From the NCBI GenBank assembly GCA_964347945.1, contig CAYGAW010000155.1, positions 1-9,980 of the forward strand: 9,980 nucleotides of DNA, written 5' to 3'. Made by a program: the position numbers and the translations under genes. The first letter of the stretch is position 1; each line of letters begins with the position of its first letter. The stretch comes from CAYGAW01 sp964347945. GTDB taxonomy: Bacteria > Chloroflexota > Anaerolineae > UBA7937 > B3-Chlor. Shown piece by piece: positions 1 through 6,396 of this stretch. The notes beneath the pieces were generated by a model, which ran no database searches, was not told the origin of the DNA, and saw only the letters and a program-made list of their open reading frames with translations.

Positions 1-1049
1 GATCCGAGGTGGTGTGCTATCTTCTCGCTCGCCATTCCATCACCGAAGATCTCCGGCCGCTTGCCCTCAGGACGGAACTCCTTGATCGCTCGGATGATCT
101 TCTCCCTGTTCGCCCCTACCAGCACATTCCATCCAGCTTCGACGGTCTCCACCCACTCGGTCTCATGCCGGAGGGTGATGCATGGCACGCCAAACAGGTA
201 GGCTTCCTTCTGCACCCCTCCTGAGTCGGTCAGGATCAGACGAGCGCTCCTCTCCAGAGCAAGCATGTCAAGGTAGCTGACCGGTGCCATCAGCTTAACC
301 GTTGAGGACAATCGGCAGTTGAGGTGGTCGATGGCCTGGCTGGTCCTTGGATGGGCGGGGAAGACGATCTTCTCGTCGATCTCGTTGAAGGCCTCAAGGA
401 TGTTGGAGAGATTCTGGGGATCGTCGGTATTGCCCGGTCGGTGAATCGTAACCAGCAAGTATGATCCAGGTTCGAGGTCGAGAGAGCCGAGGATGCGAGA
501 CTTGCTGTCCACGATGGCGGTGCTGTGCAGCACTGCGTCGTACATCACGTCGCCGACGTTGAACACTCCTTCCGTGATTCCTTCTTTGCCAAGGTTCTGT
601 CTTGCGATCTCGGTTGGGCAGAACAGGACGTCGGCCACGTGGTCCGTGACCACCCGGTTGATCTCTTCTGGCATTTGCCGGTTGAAGCTGCGCAGGCCTG
701 CCTCGATATGGCCGAGCGGGAGATGAAGCTTGGCGGCCGCCAGAGCGCCCGCCAGAGTGGAGTTGGTATCGCCGTAGACCAGGACCCAGTCAGGTTCTTC
801 GTCTATCAGCGCCCCCTCCAGTCTGATCAGCATCTCTCCAGTCTGTCTGCCGTGACCGGCCGAACCGACCCCCAGGTTGCGGTCTGGTTCGGGGATGCCG
901 AGTTCCTCGAAGAAGACCGCGGACATCGTGTAATCGTAGTGTTGGCCAGTGTGGATGAGCACGTGGCTGTGGGACTTCCGCAGCTCCCTGTCCACGGGGG
1001 CTGCCTTGATGAATTGGGGCCGAGCACCCACAATGGAAGCGACTTTCAT
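1..1049 (-). CDS. wecB: Non-hydrolysing UDP-GlcNAc (or UDP-GlcNAc3NAc/A) 2-epimerase, WecB/WbpI family, 3' end cut by window
   Basis: The protein inverts C2 of a UDP-linked 2-acetamido sugar (gluco to manno) in the cytoplasm. The frame is open from the ATG at 1049 to the window edge, giving 349 residues with no stop. The family is usually about 360-380 residues, so only a short tail is missing. Visible hallmarks are the N-terminal GARPQFIKAAP and HTGQHYDYTMS, then YGDTNSTLAGA (Asp), HIEAGLRSF (Glu), MPEEINR (Glu), TIHRPGNTD (His), TDSGGVQKEA and the late FGDGMASEKI. These carry the Asp/Glu/Glu/His set known to be catalytic in E. coli WecB. The start is supported by GGTGA 9 nt upstream, which contains the TGA stop of the preceding dehydrogenase gene; the genes are 9 bp apart. 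Because it closes a diamino-uronate gene set, the substrate may be the 3-acetamido sugar (WbpI role) rather than plain UDP-GlcNAc. Family certain, substrate not. Confidence 0.93.
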   Translation of the reverse strand, partial: MKVASIVGARPQFIKAAPVDRELRKSHSHVLIHTGQHYDYTMSAVFFEELGIPEPDRNLGVGSAGHGRQTGEMLIRLEGALIDEEPDWVLVYGDTNSTLAGALAAAKLHLPLGHIEAGLRSFNRQMPEEINRVVTDHVADVLFCPTEIARQNLGKEGITEGVFNVGDVMYDAVLHSTAIVDSKSRILGSLDLEPGSYLLVTIHRPGNTDDPQNLSNILEAFNEIDEKIVFPAHPRTSQAIDHLNCRLSSTVKLMAPVSYLDMLALERSARLILTDSGGVQKEAYLFGVPCITLRHETEWVETVEAGWNVLVGANREKIIRAIKEFRPEGKRPEIFGDGMASEKIAHHLG

Positions 1050-1058
1050 CGGGAAGAC

Positions 1059-2375
1059 TCACCGATTTCCAACGCCCTTGTAGATGAATCCGAGCTCTCG
1101 TGCAGCTGCTTTATCGAAGACGTTGCGCCCATCAATCAGAACCGGTGTGCTGACCCAGCTTCGTAGAGCTGTGAGATCTGCGGCGCGATACGCATCATGG
1201 GCAACCATGACTACGACGCAGTCGCTGCCAGTAACGGCTTCCTCCAATTCGATACTGTATTGGGGGAAATGGGGATCGTGGATGGTCACCTTGGCTCCAA
1301 GGGCCTGTAACCTGTCCACCAGCGGTACGGTGGGCGAGTTGCGATCGTCAGACGTGTTTTCCAGGTACGCGTACCCCAGTACCGCTACCTTCGCGCCCTT
1401 GATAGGTCGGCCGGCTTCAGACAAGCCTTCCTCAGCCAGAGCAGCGACATGAGGGGGCATGCCGTCATTGATTGCTCGGGCGGTTGGTATCAGCTTGGCG
1501 TCGAGCCTTCCCGCGGTCCCATACAATAGCAGCCAGGGGTCCTTGGGTGTGCAGTGTCCGCCGACTCCTGCTCCCGGCACGTGCATGTCCCTGTAGGGAG
1601 ATTTGTTGACCAACCGGCGAACTTGGTAGGCGTCAGCTCCGACGTTTTCGCAAAGCAGGGCTATCTCATTGGCAAAGGCGATTTGGACATCGCGATAGGC
1701 GTTCTCTGTGGTCTTGACCAGTTCCGCGGTCAGGGCATCCGTGATGTCCAGGTCGGCCTCAACGATGTGGCGGTATAGCTGGCTAGCCAACTCGCCGGCC
1801 TCTGGGCTCATCCCGCCTATCACCCTGTTGCACGTCCTGAGATTGACCAACAGCTTGCCCGGCATCACACGCTCCGGACAGTAGGCCAGATAGAAGCCTT
1901 CATCAAGCTTCATCCCTGAGGTCTCCTCCAAGAGGGGCTTGACGATCCTCTCCATGGTCCGGGGGGCGATGGTGGATTCAATTATCACCAGACTCCCTCG
2001 CCCCAGATTGGGCCCCAAGTCCTGCAAAGCCGTCCGCAACGCGTCATAGCTCGGCTCCCTTGATTGATGCCCAACGGGGGTCTCGACGGCGATCAACGCT
2101 ATGCTGGCATCCTGACAGTCTGCGTAATCGGTTGCTACCCGCAGTTTGCCCGCACCGATCACATCAGTCAGTAGTTCAGCCAGCCCTGGCTCATCCCCCT
2201 TGATAGGGCAGATGCCTGCGCCGATCTGCGTCGCTTTCTCCTCATCTCGCTCGATGCCCACTACGCGGAAGCCCGCCCGGGCGAAGGTACAGGCCACCGG
2301 CAAGCCAACATATCCCAGCCCGATGACAGCCACCTTGGCCTTCTGGTCTCGAATTGCCTGAATCAAGTTGTCCAC
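1059..2375 (-). CDS. wecC: UDP-N-acetyl-sugar 6-dehydrogenase (nucleotide-sugar dehydrogenase, WecC-like)
   Basis: 438 residues, full length for the UDP-glucose/GDP-mannose dehydrogenase family. These enzymes oxidise C6 of a UDP-hexosamine to the uronic acid with two NAD+. The Rossmann loop GLGYVG is at residues 19-24, ESTIAP at 133-138, YCPERVMPG at 165-173, the conserved Lys221 and Asn225 in AELVKTTENAYRD, and the catalytic Cys275 in GAGVGGHCTPKDPW. The C-terminal UDP-binding domain carries GYAYLENTSDDRNSP (334-348), where the Lys usual after the aromatic residue is Leu338. RDVQIAFANE and KDPWLL resemble UDP-ManNAc dehydrogenases (WecC) more than the WbpA pattern as I remember it, so the natural substrate may be a manno sugar. 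The start codon is GTG, supported by GGAG 9 nt upstream (2385-2388) at the end of the previous gene, only 3 bp away. Family certain; choice between WecC and WbpA roles uncertain. Confidence 0.9.
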   Translation of the reverse strand: MDNLIQAIRDQKAKVAVIGLGYVGLPVACTFARAGFRVVGIERDEEKATQIGAGICPIKGDEPGLAELLTDVIGAGKLRVATDYADCQDASIALIAVETPVGHQSREPSYDALRTALQDLGPNLGRGSLVIIESTIAPRTMERIVKPLLEETSGMKLDEGFYLAYCPERVMPGKLLVNLRTCNRVIGGMSPEAGELASQLYRHIVEADLDITDALTAELVKTTENAYRDVQIAFANEIALLCENVGADAYQVRRLVNKSPYRDMHVPGAGVGGHCTPKDPWLLLYGTAGRLDAKLIPTARAINDGMPPHVAALAEEGLSEAGRPIKGAKVAVLGYAYLENTSDDRNSPTVPLVDRLQALGAKVTIHDPHFPQYSIELEEAVTGSDCVVVMVAHDAYRAADLTALRSWVSTPVLIDGRNVFDKAAARELGFIYKGVGNR

Positions 2376-2378
2376 AGT

Positions 2379-3371
2379 CTAGAACTCCACGATCTTGTGC
2401 TGGCGGCCCGACTCGACCATCGCCTCGGCTAGCATGAGGGCCCTTATGCCATCTTCGCCCGTGACTTGTGGCTGTCGATCGTGCAACACGGCTTGGACAA
2501 AGGACTCCAGCTCTACGTGCAAGGGTTCTCGTTTCCTGATTCTCAGTTTGATCATGTTCCCTTCACCCACGCCCTTGAGCATCCCTAATCTGTCCCAGTC
2601 GCTGTCAACATATTCATTCTCGTAGAGGTACAGATCTTGGGTGAGGTAGTTCACCACGAACATCCCCTTTTCGCCGGTGACATACAACTCTCTTACCTTG
2701 GTGGGCGTGAGCCAGTTGACGTCCAGCACTCCCACGACTCCGTTCTCAAACCTCAACAGTCCCGAAAGAGAATCCTCATGGTGTGTGTGGATCTTCTGTT
2801 CAGTCTCGGCATACACTCTCTTTACGCCAGCATCGGTCAGATGACACATCACATCCAGGTCGTGAGTGGCCAAGTCGATGACGACTCCTACGTCCCGAAT
2901 GCGATGGGGAAAGGGACCCAGTCGCCGGACGTGGATCTGGAATATCCTGCCCAACTGGCCTTCGTCCAGTCTGCGCTTCAACTCTGTCACGGAGGGGTTG
3001 AACCGTTCCACATGCCCCACCATCAGTTTGCGGTTCTGATCCTGAGCAGCCTGCGAGATCTCCCGGGCATTGGGAACCGTATCGGCGATCGGCTTCTCCA
3101 CCAGCACGTGGAGCCCTTGCTCCATCGCGTGCAAAGCGACCTTGTGGTGAAGCTTGGTGGGCAGGGCGACGGAGACGAGATCCAGCGCCTCCTCGGCGAG
3201 CATCTCTTTGTACTCGCTGTAGCACTTGGTCTTGTAGCGAGAAGCTATCTTCTCGGCGAGTTCGTAGTCCACGTCAGAGACGGCTACCAGATCCACGTCT
3301 TCTATCTCGTTGTAAATCCTGGCGTGGTTCTGCCCCATGGAGCCCACGCCTATCACGGCAGCTCTGATCAT
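2379..3371 (-). CDS. Gfo/Idh/MocA-family dehydrogenase, probable UDP-sugar 3-dehydrogenase
   Basis: 330 residues, normal for the family. It probably oxidises the C3 hydroxyl of a UDP-GlcNAc-type sugar to a 3-keto intermediate for the aminotransferase encoded just upstream. The N-terminal NAD(P)-binding loop GVGSMG is at residues 8-13, the family EKP motif at 92-94 with Lys93, GHVERFNP at 119-126, and DLATHDLD at 166-173 with the conserved Asp/His pair (Asp166, His170). GHVERFNP and DLATHDLD remind me of GnnA and the archaeal UDP-GlcNAc 3-dehydrogenase group rather than WlbA/WbpB, which carry a different substrate-domain pattern; this is from memory, not an alignment. The ATG at 3371 overlaps the TGA stop of the aminotransferase gene as ATGA (3368-3371), so translation is probably coupled and the two enzymes are made together. 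Neighbouring aminotransferase and acetyltransferase genes strongly support the 3-keto/3-amino route. The family also holds inositol and glucose-fructose oxidoreductases, but context argues against them. Confidence 0.85.
   Translation of the reverse strand: MIRAAVIGVGSMGQNHARIYNEIEDVDLVAVSDVDYELAEKIASRYKTKCYSEYKEMLAEEALDLVSVALPTKLHHKVALHAMEQGLHVLVEKPIADTVPNAREISQAAQDQNRKLMVGHVERFNPSVTELKRRLDEGQLGRIFQIHVRRLGPFPHRIRDVGVVIDLATHDLDVMCHLTDAGVKRVYAETEQKIHTHHEDSLSGLLRFENGVVGVLDVNWLTPTKVRELYVTGEKGMFVVNYLTQDLYLYENEYVDSDWDRLGMLKGVGEGNMIKLRIRKREPLHVELESFVQAVLHDRQPQVTGEDGIRALMLAEAMVESGRQHKIVEF
2385..2388 (-). promoter_or_regulatory. Ribosome binding site deciding the GTG start of the 6-dehydrogenase
   Basis: GGAG on the minus strand lies 9 nt before GTG at 2375, inside the last codons of the upstream oxidoreductase gene. 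No in-frame ATG lies near, and the protein's Rossmann strand begins soon after, so GTG is the likely start. Confidence 0.6.
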
Positions 3372-4432
3372 AGCTTGGAGACCTCACGCACGATCTCGTC
3401 CAGTTCAGCGCGGGAGAGGCCGGGATGGACGGGTATGGATAGGACTTCCTGGCTGATCCTCTCGGACACCGGCAGGGAATCGTTGAAGCCGAGCTCGCGG
3501 TAGAAGGGCTGCTGGTGGATCGGGACGGGGTAGTATACCCGAGCACCGATGCCAGCGTTCGCCAATCTCTGCAATGCCTCGTCGCGATCCGCGCTCACTC
3601 TGATGGTGTACTGGTGGTACACGTGGACACAGCCGTCTCCCACCCTAGGCGTGATGACGTTGCCCAGGCGCTCATCAAGGTACCGGGCGTTCTCGATGCG
3701 CCTCCGGGTCCACTCAGGTAGCTTCTGCAGTTGGACCAGTCCGAGCGCAGCCTGCATTTCCGTCATCCTGAAGTTGTAGCCGGGCGACTCGTGGTGGTAG
3801 AGTTGGCTCTGGCCGTGATGGCGAATCAACCGCGCCTGCTCGGCTATGCCATCATCATCGGTGGTGAGCATCCCTCCTTCACCAGTGGTCATGTTCTTGC
3901 TGGGGTAGAAGGAGAAGCAGCCCGTGCCAAAGCTACCTACACATTTCCCATCTATGGAAGCGGCGTGAGCCTGACAGGCATCCTCGATCACGACAAGGTC
4001 ACGCCTGGCGGCAGTATCCATGATGCTCTGCATATCGCAAGGATTGCCGTACAGGTGCACAGGCAGAATCGCCTTCGTGCGTTGGGTGATCTTCTCCTCA
4101 ATGAGGTTTGGGTCTATGTTGTAGGAGGTCTCGTCTATGTCGACGAAGACTGGCCTGGCTCCGGTGAAGAGGATGGAGTTCGCAGAGGCGATGAAAGTGA
4201 ATGCGGTGGTTATGACCTCATCACCAAAACCTATACGATGTGCCAGGAGGGCTGCGAGTAGGGCGGTCGTTCCCGAAGATGTGGCGACGGCGTGCTTCAC
4301 GCCACATAGGGCGGCGAACTTTTCCTCGAACTCCTCTACGCGCGGTCCCTGAGCGAGTTGACCTGACTCCAGCACCGCGATGACCGCTGCCTTCTCTTCT
4401 TCACCTATCAAGGGCTTAGATATGGGAATCAC
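3368..4432 (-). CDS. PLP-dependent sugar aminotransferase (DegT/DnrJ/EryC1/StrS), probable UDP-3-keto-sugar 3-aminotransferase
   Basis: 354 residues, slightly short of but typical for the family. It should transfer an amino group, usually from glutamate, to the C3 keto group made by the neighbouring dehydrogenase. Visible hallmarks are the N-terminal ISKPLIGEEE, the cofactor-phosphate loop TSSGTTAL at 51-58, AFTFIASANSI at 77-87, the PLP-ring Asp151 in IEDACQAH, and the Schiff-base Lys179 in GCFSFYPSKNMTTGEGG. YNFRMTEMQAALG (219-231) and YYPVPIHQQP (300-309) are typical active-site loops. The start is GTG at 4432, with GAGG 6 nt upstream (4439-4442), and it lies 17 bp inside the acetyltransferase gene; the N-terminus then matches the family's usual beginning. 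The 3' end overlaps the next gene by 4 bp. The role parallels WbpE/WlbC or GnnB. The aminated position is inferred from context rather than from residues. Confidence 0.9.
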   Translation of the reverse strand: MIPISKPLIGEEEKAAVIAVLESGQLAQGPRVEEFEEKFAALCGVKHAVATSSGTTALLAALLAHRIGFGDEVITTAFTFIASANSILFTGARPVFVDIDETSYNIDPNLIEEKITQRTKAILPVHLYGNPCDMQSIMDTAARRDLVVIEDACQAHAASIDGKCVGSFGTGCFSFYPSKNMTTGEGGMLTTDDDGIAEQARLIRHHGQSQLYHHESPGYNFRMTEMQAALGLVQLQKLPEWTRRRIENARYLDERLGNVITPRVGDGCVHVYHQYTIRVSADRDEALQRLANAGIGARVYYPVPIHQQPFYRELGFNDSLPVSERISQEVLSIPVHPGLSRAELDEIVREVSKL

Positions 4433-5039
4433 GCTCTGCCTCAGTCACGTCTAGCGCGGGAAAGGTGTAGTCCACCTTACATACCGGACATACCATCTCG
4501 GCGACATCTCCTTCCCCGTGACTCTCGATCAGTCCCCGGCCGCAGTTGCACACGAAGCCCACCAGTCTGGCTGGATTGCCCTGCACCAACCCGTGGTCAG
4601 GCACGTCTTTGGTAACCACCGCCCCGGCCCCGATCATGGCGAATCTGCCGACCATCACGCCAGGCAGGATAACCGCTCTGGCGCCTACAGAGGCCCCGTA
4701 CTTCACGGTGATGGGATTTACTTCCCAGTCCTCATCTCGCTTCAACTTGCCGGCAGGGGTGATAGACCGAGGATACTTGTCATTGGTCAGACACGCGCCA
4801 GGCCCTACAAAGACGCCTTCCTCTAACGTGACGCCGTGGTAAATGGACGCCCCGTTCTGGATCTTGACGTTGTCGCCCACGATGACGTCGAAGTCGATGT
4901 ACACACCTTTGCCGACGATGCAGTTCGCGCCGACCTTGGCATTCTCCCTGATCTGAGCTTGATGCCAGACCTTCGTACCTTCACCGACCTGGGCCCGATC
5001 GGATACTTCTGCAGTTTCATGGATGTATGTGGATCTCAC
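4416..5039 (-). CDS. UDP-3-amino-sugar N-acetyltransferase, left-handed beta-helix (WbpD/WlbB-like) with a C-terminal Cys4 extension
   Basis: 207 residues. It probably uses acetyl-CoA to acetylate the 3-amino group of the UDP-sugar made by the two enzymes encoded downstream. Residues about 8-145 are hexapeptide-repeat sequence with [I/V]G spacing (VGEGTKVW, VGANCIVGKG, VGDNVKI, VGPGACL, VGARAVI, IGAGAVV), the sign of a trimeric left-handed beta helix. LTNDKYPR (84-91) and the late GNPARLVG (154-161) are shared with WbpD/WlbB acetyltransferases. After the helix the protein adds two Cys pairs, C164/C166 and C184/C187, which look like a small zinc knuckle, then an acidic tail. The GTG start at 5039 has GAGGA 9 nt upstream. 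The end overlaps the aminotransferase gene by 17 bp. Position of acetylation is inferred from context. Family very likely; the zinc site is inference. Confidence 0.88.
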   Translation of the reverse strand: MRSTYIHETAEVSDRAQVGEGTKVWHQAQIRENAKVGANCIVGKGVYIDFDVIVGDNVKIQNGASIYHGVTLEEGVFVGPGACLTNDKYPRSITPAGKLKRDEDWEVNPITVKYGASVGARAVILPGVMVGRFAMIGAGAVVTKDVPDHGLVQGNPARLVGFVCNCGRGLIESHGEGDVAEMVCPVCKVDYTFPALDVTEAERDSHI

Positions 5040-5048
5040 GGATATGTG

Positions 5049-5053
5049 TCCTC
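5049..5053 (-). promoter_or_regulatory. Ribosome binding site for the acetyltransferase GTG start
   Basis: GAGGA on the minus strand lies 9 nt before GTG at 5039, in the 31-bp gap after the flippase stop. It selects GTG over the later in-frame codons and places the start just before the family's usual opening residues (YIHETAEV). The gap holds no obvious terminator or promoter. Confidence 0.6.
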
Positions 5054-5070
5054 GCTGCGCGGCGGGCCGC

Positions 5071-6396
5071 CTACCGCCTCACCCGGCTCCACGCAAGCCG
5101 GGCCAACTGCCTGTAGAGAAGCCAATCTGAGGGATGCGGGACAATCACTGTGGCCCATGAATTGCCAGACAACCTCATGTACATCCACAACCTGACCGCC
5201 AGAGTGATGCCGTAAGAGACAGTGGTTGCCCACGCCGCACCGCTGGCGCCGTACCTGGGAATCCAAACCAGGTTGAGGGCGACTTGCAGGACCACACCAA
5301 TTGCCCCCACGTATGTGTTCAACAACGGCAAGCCGCGCCCAGCGATGTCGTTGGCCAGGATACGGCTCGCACTGAGGAGCACGATCCCAGGCAGAAGGAT
5401 GCGGAACAGCCGCACTGAGAGAAGATACTCCTCTGAATAGAGAAGGACAATGACCCACTCACTGACCAGGAAGAGAGCGGCCGCACCGAGGGCGGTAATG
5501 AAGAGGATGTTTCTGCTGACAAGAGGGGTGAAGGTCTTGCGCTGATACTCGTCCTTCTCAGCGGAAACCGTCGGAAAAAGCACCGTGCTGGCGGATTCGG
5601 AGAGGAACCAGAGTTTCTCCGCCAGTCCAACTGCCACCGCATAGAATCCCACCGCAGCGACCGGCAGGAAGATGCCGAGGAGAAACACCTCGACCCGGTA
5701 GTTCAGGAAGCCGATGATGTTGCCCAGATGGGCTTTGATGCCATATCGGAACGCGTCTCGCAGGTAGGCGTAGTTGAGGCGATACCTAATCCCACCGGCG
5801 ATTCTCATGACCCACGGAAACAGGAAGACGCAGAGGACCGTTGAACTTAGAATGGTTGCCCAAAGCGCCCCGAAGACCTCGAGCCCAAGGACCACCGTGG
5901 TCAGGAACACAAGTGGGAGGAATAGTAGCTTTTGAAGCACGGAGGCGGCACTGAACTCCTTGATGCGTCTGGCTCCCAGCAAGATGTGGTTGACGTACTG
6001 CTGGCTGAACAGATTCACCGGAACGAGCAGTAGTGCCAGGGCAAGATAGGAAGGAGCTACGGAAGGGAAGATCTGACCCTGCGAGAGGACGACCAGCCCA
6101 AGCCCTACTAGAGTGGCCACGGTGCCGATGACAGCACTTAGCAAGACGTTGTTTCCTAAGACCTCTCTCAGGGAGTATTTCTCTTGAGCCACGTAGTAGA
6201 CTGTGGCTGGCCCGACCCCTAGATTCGTGAATGTGATGATCAGCAAGGGGAACAGTATGGCTAGTGTATAGACGCCCGTTCCCTCTGGTCCCAGGGCACG
6301 TGCTATGACAATCGAAGACAGCAAGGCCAAGGTAAGGCCAGCGACTCTGGCGGTGAGGGTCAATGCAGTGTCCTTGGCAAAAACCGCCGCTTTCAT
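5071..6396 (-). CDS. wzx: Wzx-type lipid-linked oligosaccharide flippase (polysaccharide biosynthesis / MOP superfamily)
   Basis: 441 residues, the usual size for Wzx/RfbX proteins, which flip undecaprenyl-diphosphate-linked repeat units across the cytoplasmic membrane. The sequence is dominated by hydrophobic stretches. I count about 12 probable membrane segments, roughly at residues 18-34, 41-61, 84-105, 115-129, 155-172, 176-195, 224-244, 246-262, 295-312, 331-348, 360-380 and 385-405, with a basic tail. The N-terminal IARALGPEGTGVYTLA, followed by a helix rich in Gly and Ala, is the classic start of this family (compare ...R.LGPE.yG.y). FAKDTALTLTARVAG suits an amphipathic N-terminus. The ATG overlaps the stop of the phosphodiesterase gene as ATGA (6393-6396), implying coupled translation, and only a weak Shine-Dalgarno is seen. 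Its place in a nucleotide-sugar operon supports export of a repeat unit rather than drug efflux. The exact substrate cannot be read from sequence. Confidence 0.9.
   Translation of the reverse strand: MKAAVFAKDTALTLTARVAGLTLALLSSIVIARALGPEGTGVYTLAILFPLLIITFTNLGVGPATVYYVAQEKYSLREVLGNNVLLSAVIGTVATLVGLGLVVLSQGQIFPSVAPSYLALALLLVPVNLFSQQYVNHILLGARRIKEFSAASVLQKLLFLPLVFLTTVVLGLEVFGALWATILSSTVLCVFLFPWVMRIAGGIRYRLNYAYLRDAFRYGIKAHLGNIIGFLNYRVEVFLLGIFLPVAAVGFYAVAVGLAEKLWFLSESASTVLFPTVSAEKDEYQRKTFTPLVSRNILFITALGAAALFLVSEWVIVLLYSEEYLLSVRLFRILLPGIVLLSASRILANDIAGRGLPLLNTYVGAIGVVLQVALNLVWIPRYGASGAAWATTVSYGITLAVRLWMYMRLSGNSWATVIVPHPSDWLLYRQLARLAWSRVRR

Noticed and set aside
790..1062. Apparent broken or short minus-strand genes at the start of the epimerase
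   Set aside because: They are out-of-frame shadows. Reading from the ATG at 1049 gives one intact frame to the window edge, so the epimerase is not frameshifted.
525..1166. Plus-strand open frame of 213 codons
   Set aside because: It lies antisense to the epimerase, whose minus-strand frame has all family motifs; the plus-strand protein resembles nothing and has shadow-like composition.
2637..3503. Plus-strand open frame of 288 codons, the longest on that strand
   Set aside because: It is antisense to the Gfo/Idh/MocA and aminotransferase genes and crosses their junction; no recognisable domain, rich in His/Val/Gln from reverse reading of common codons.
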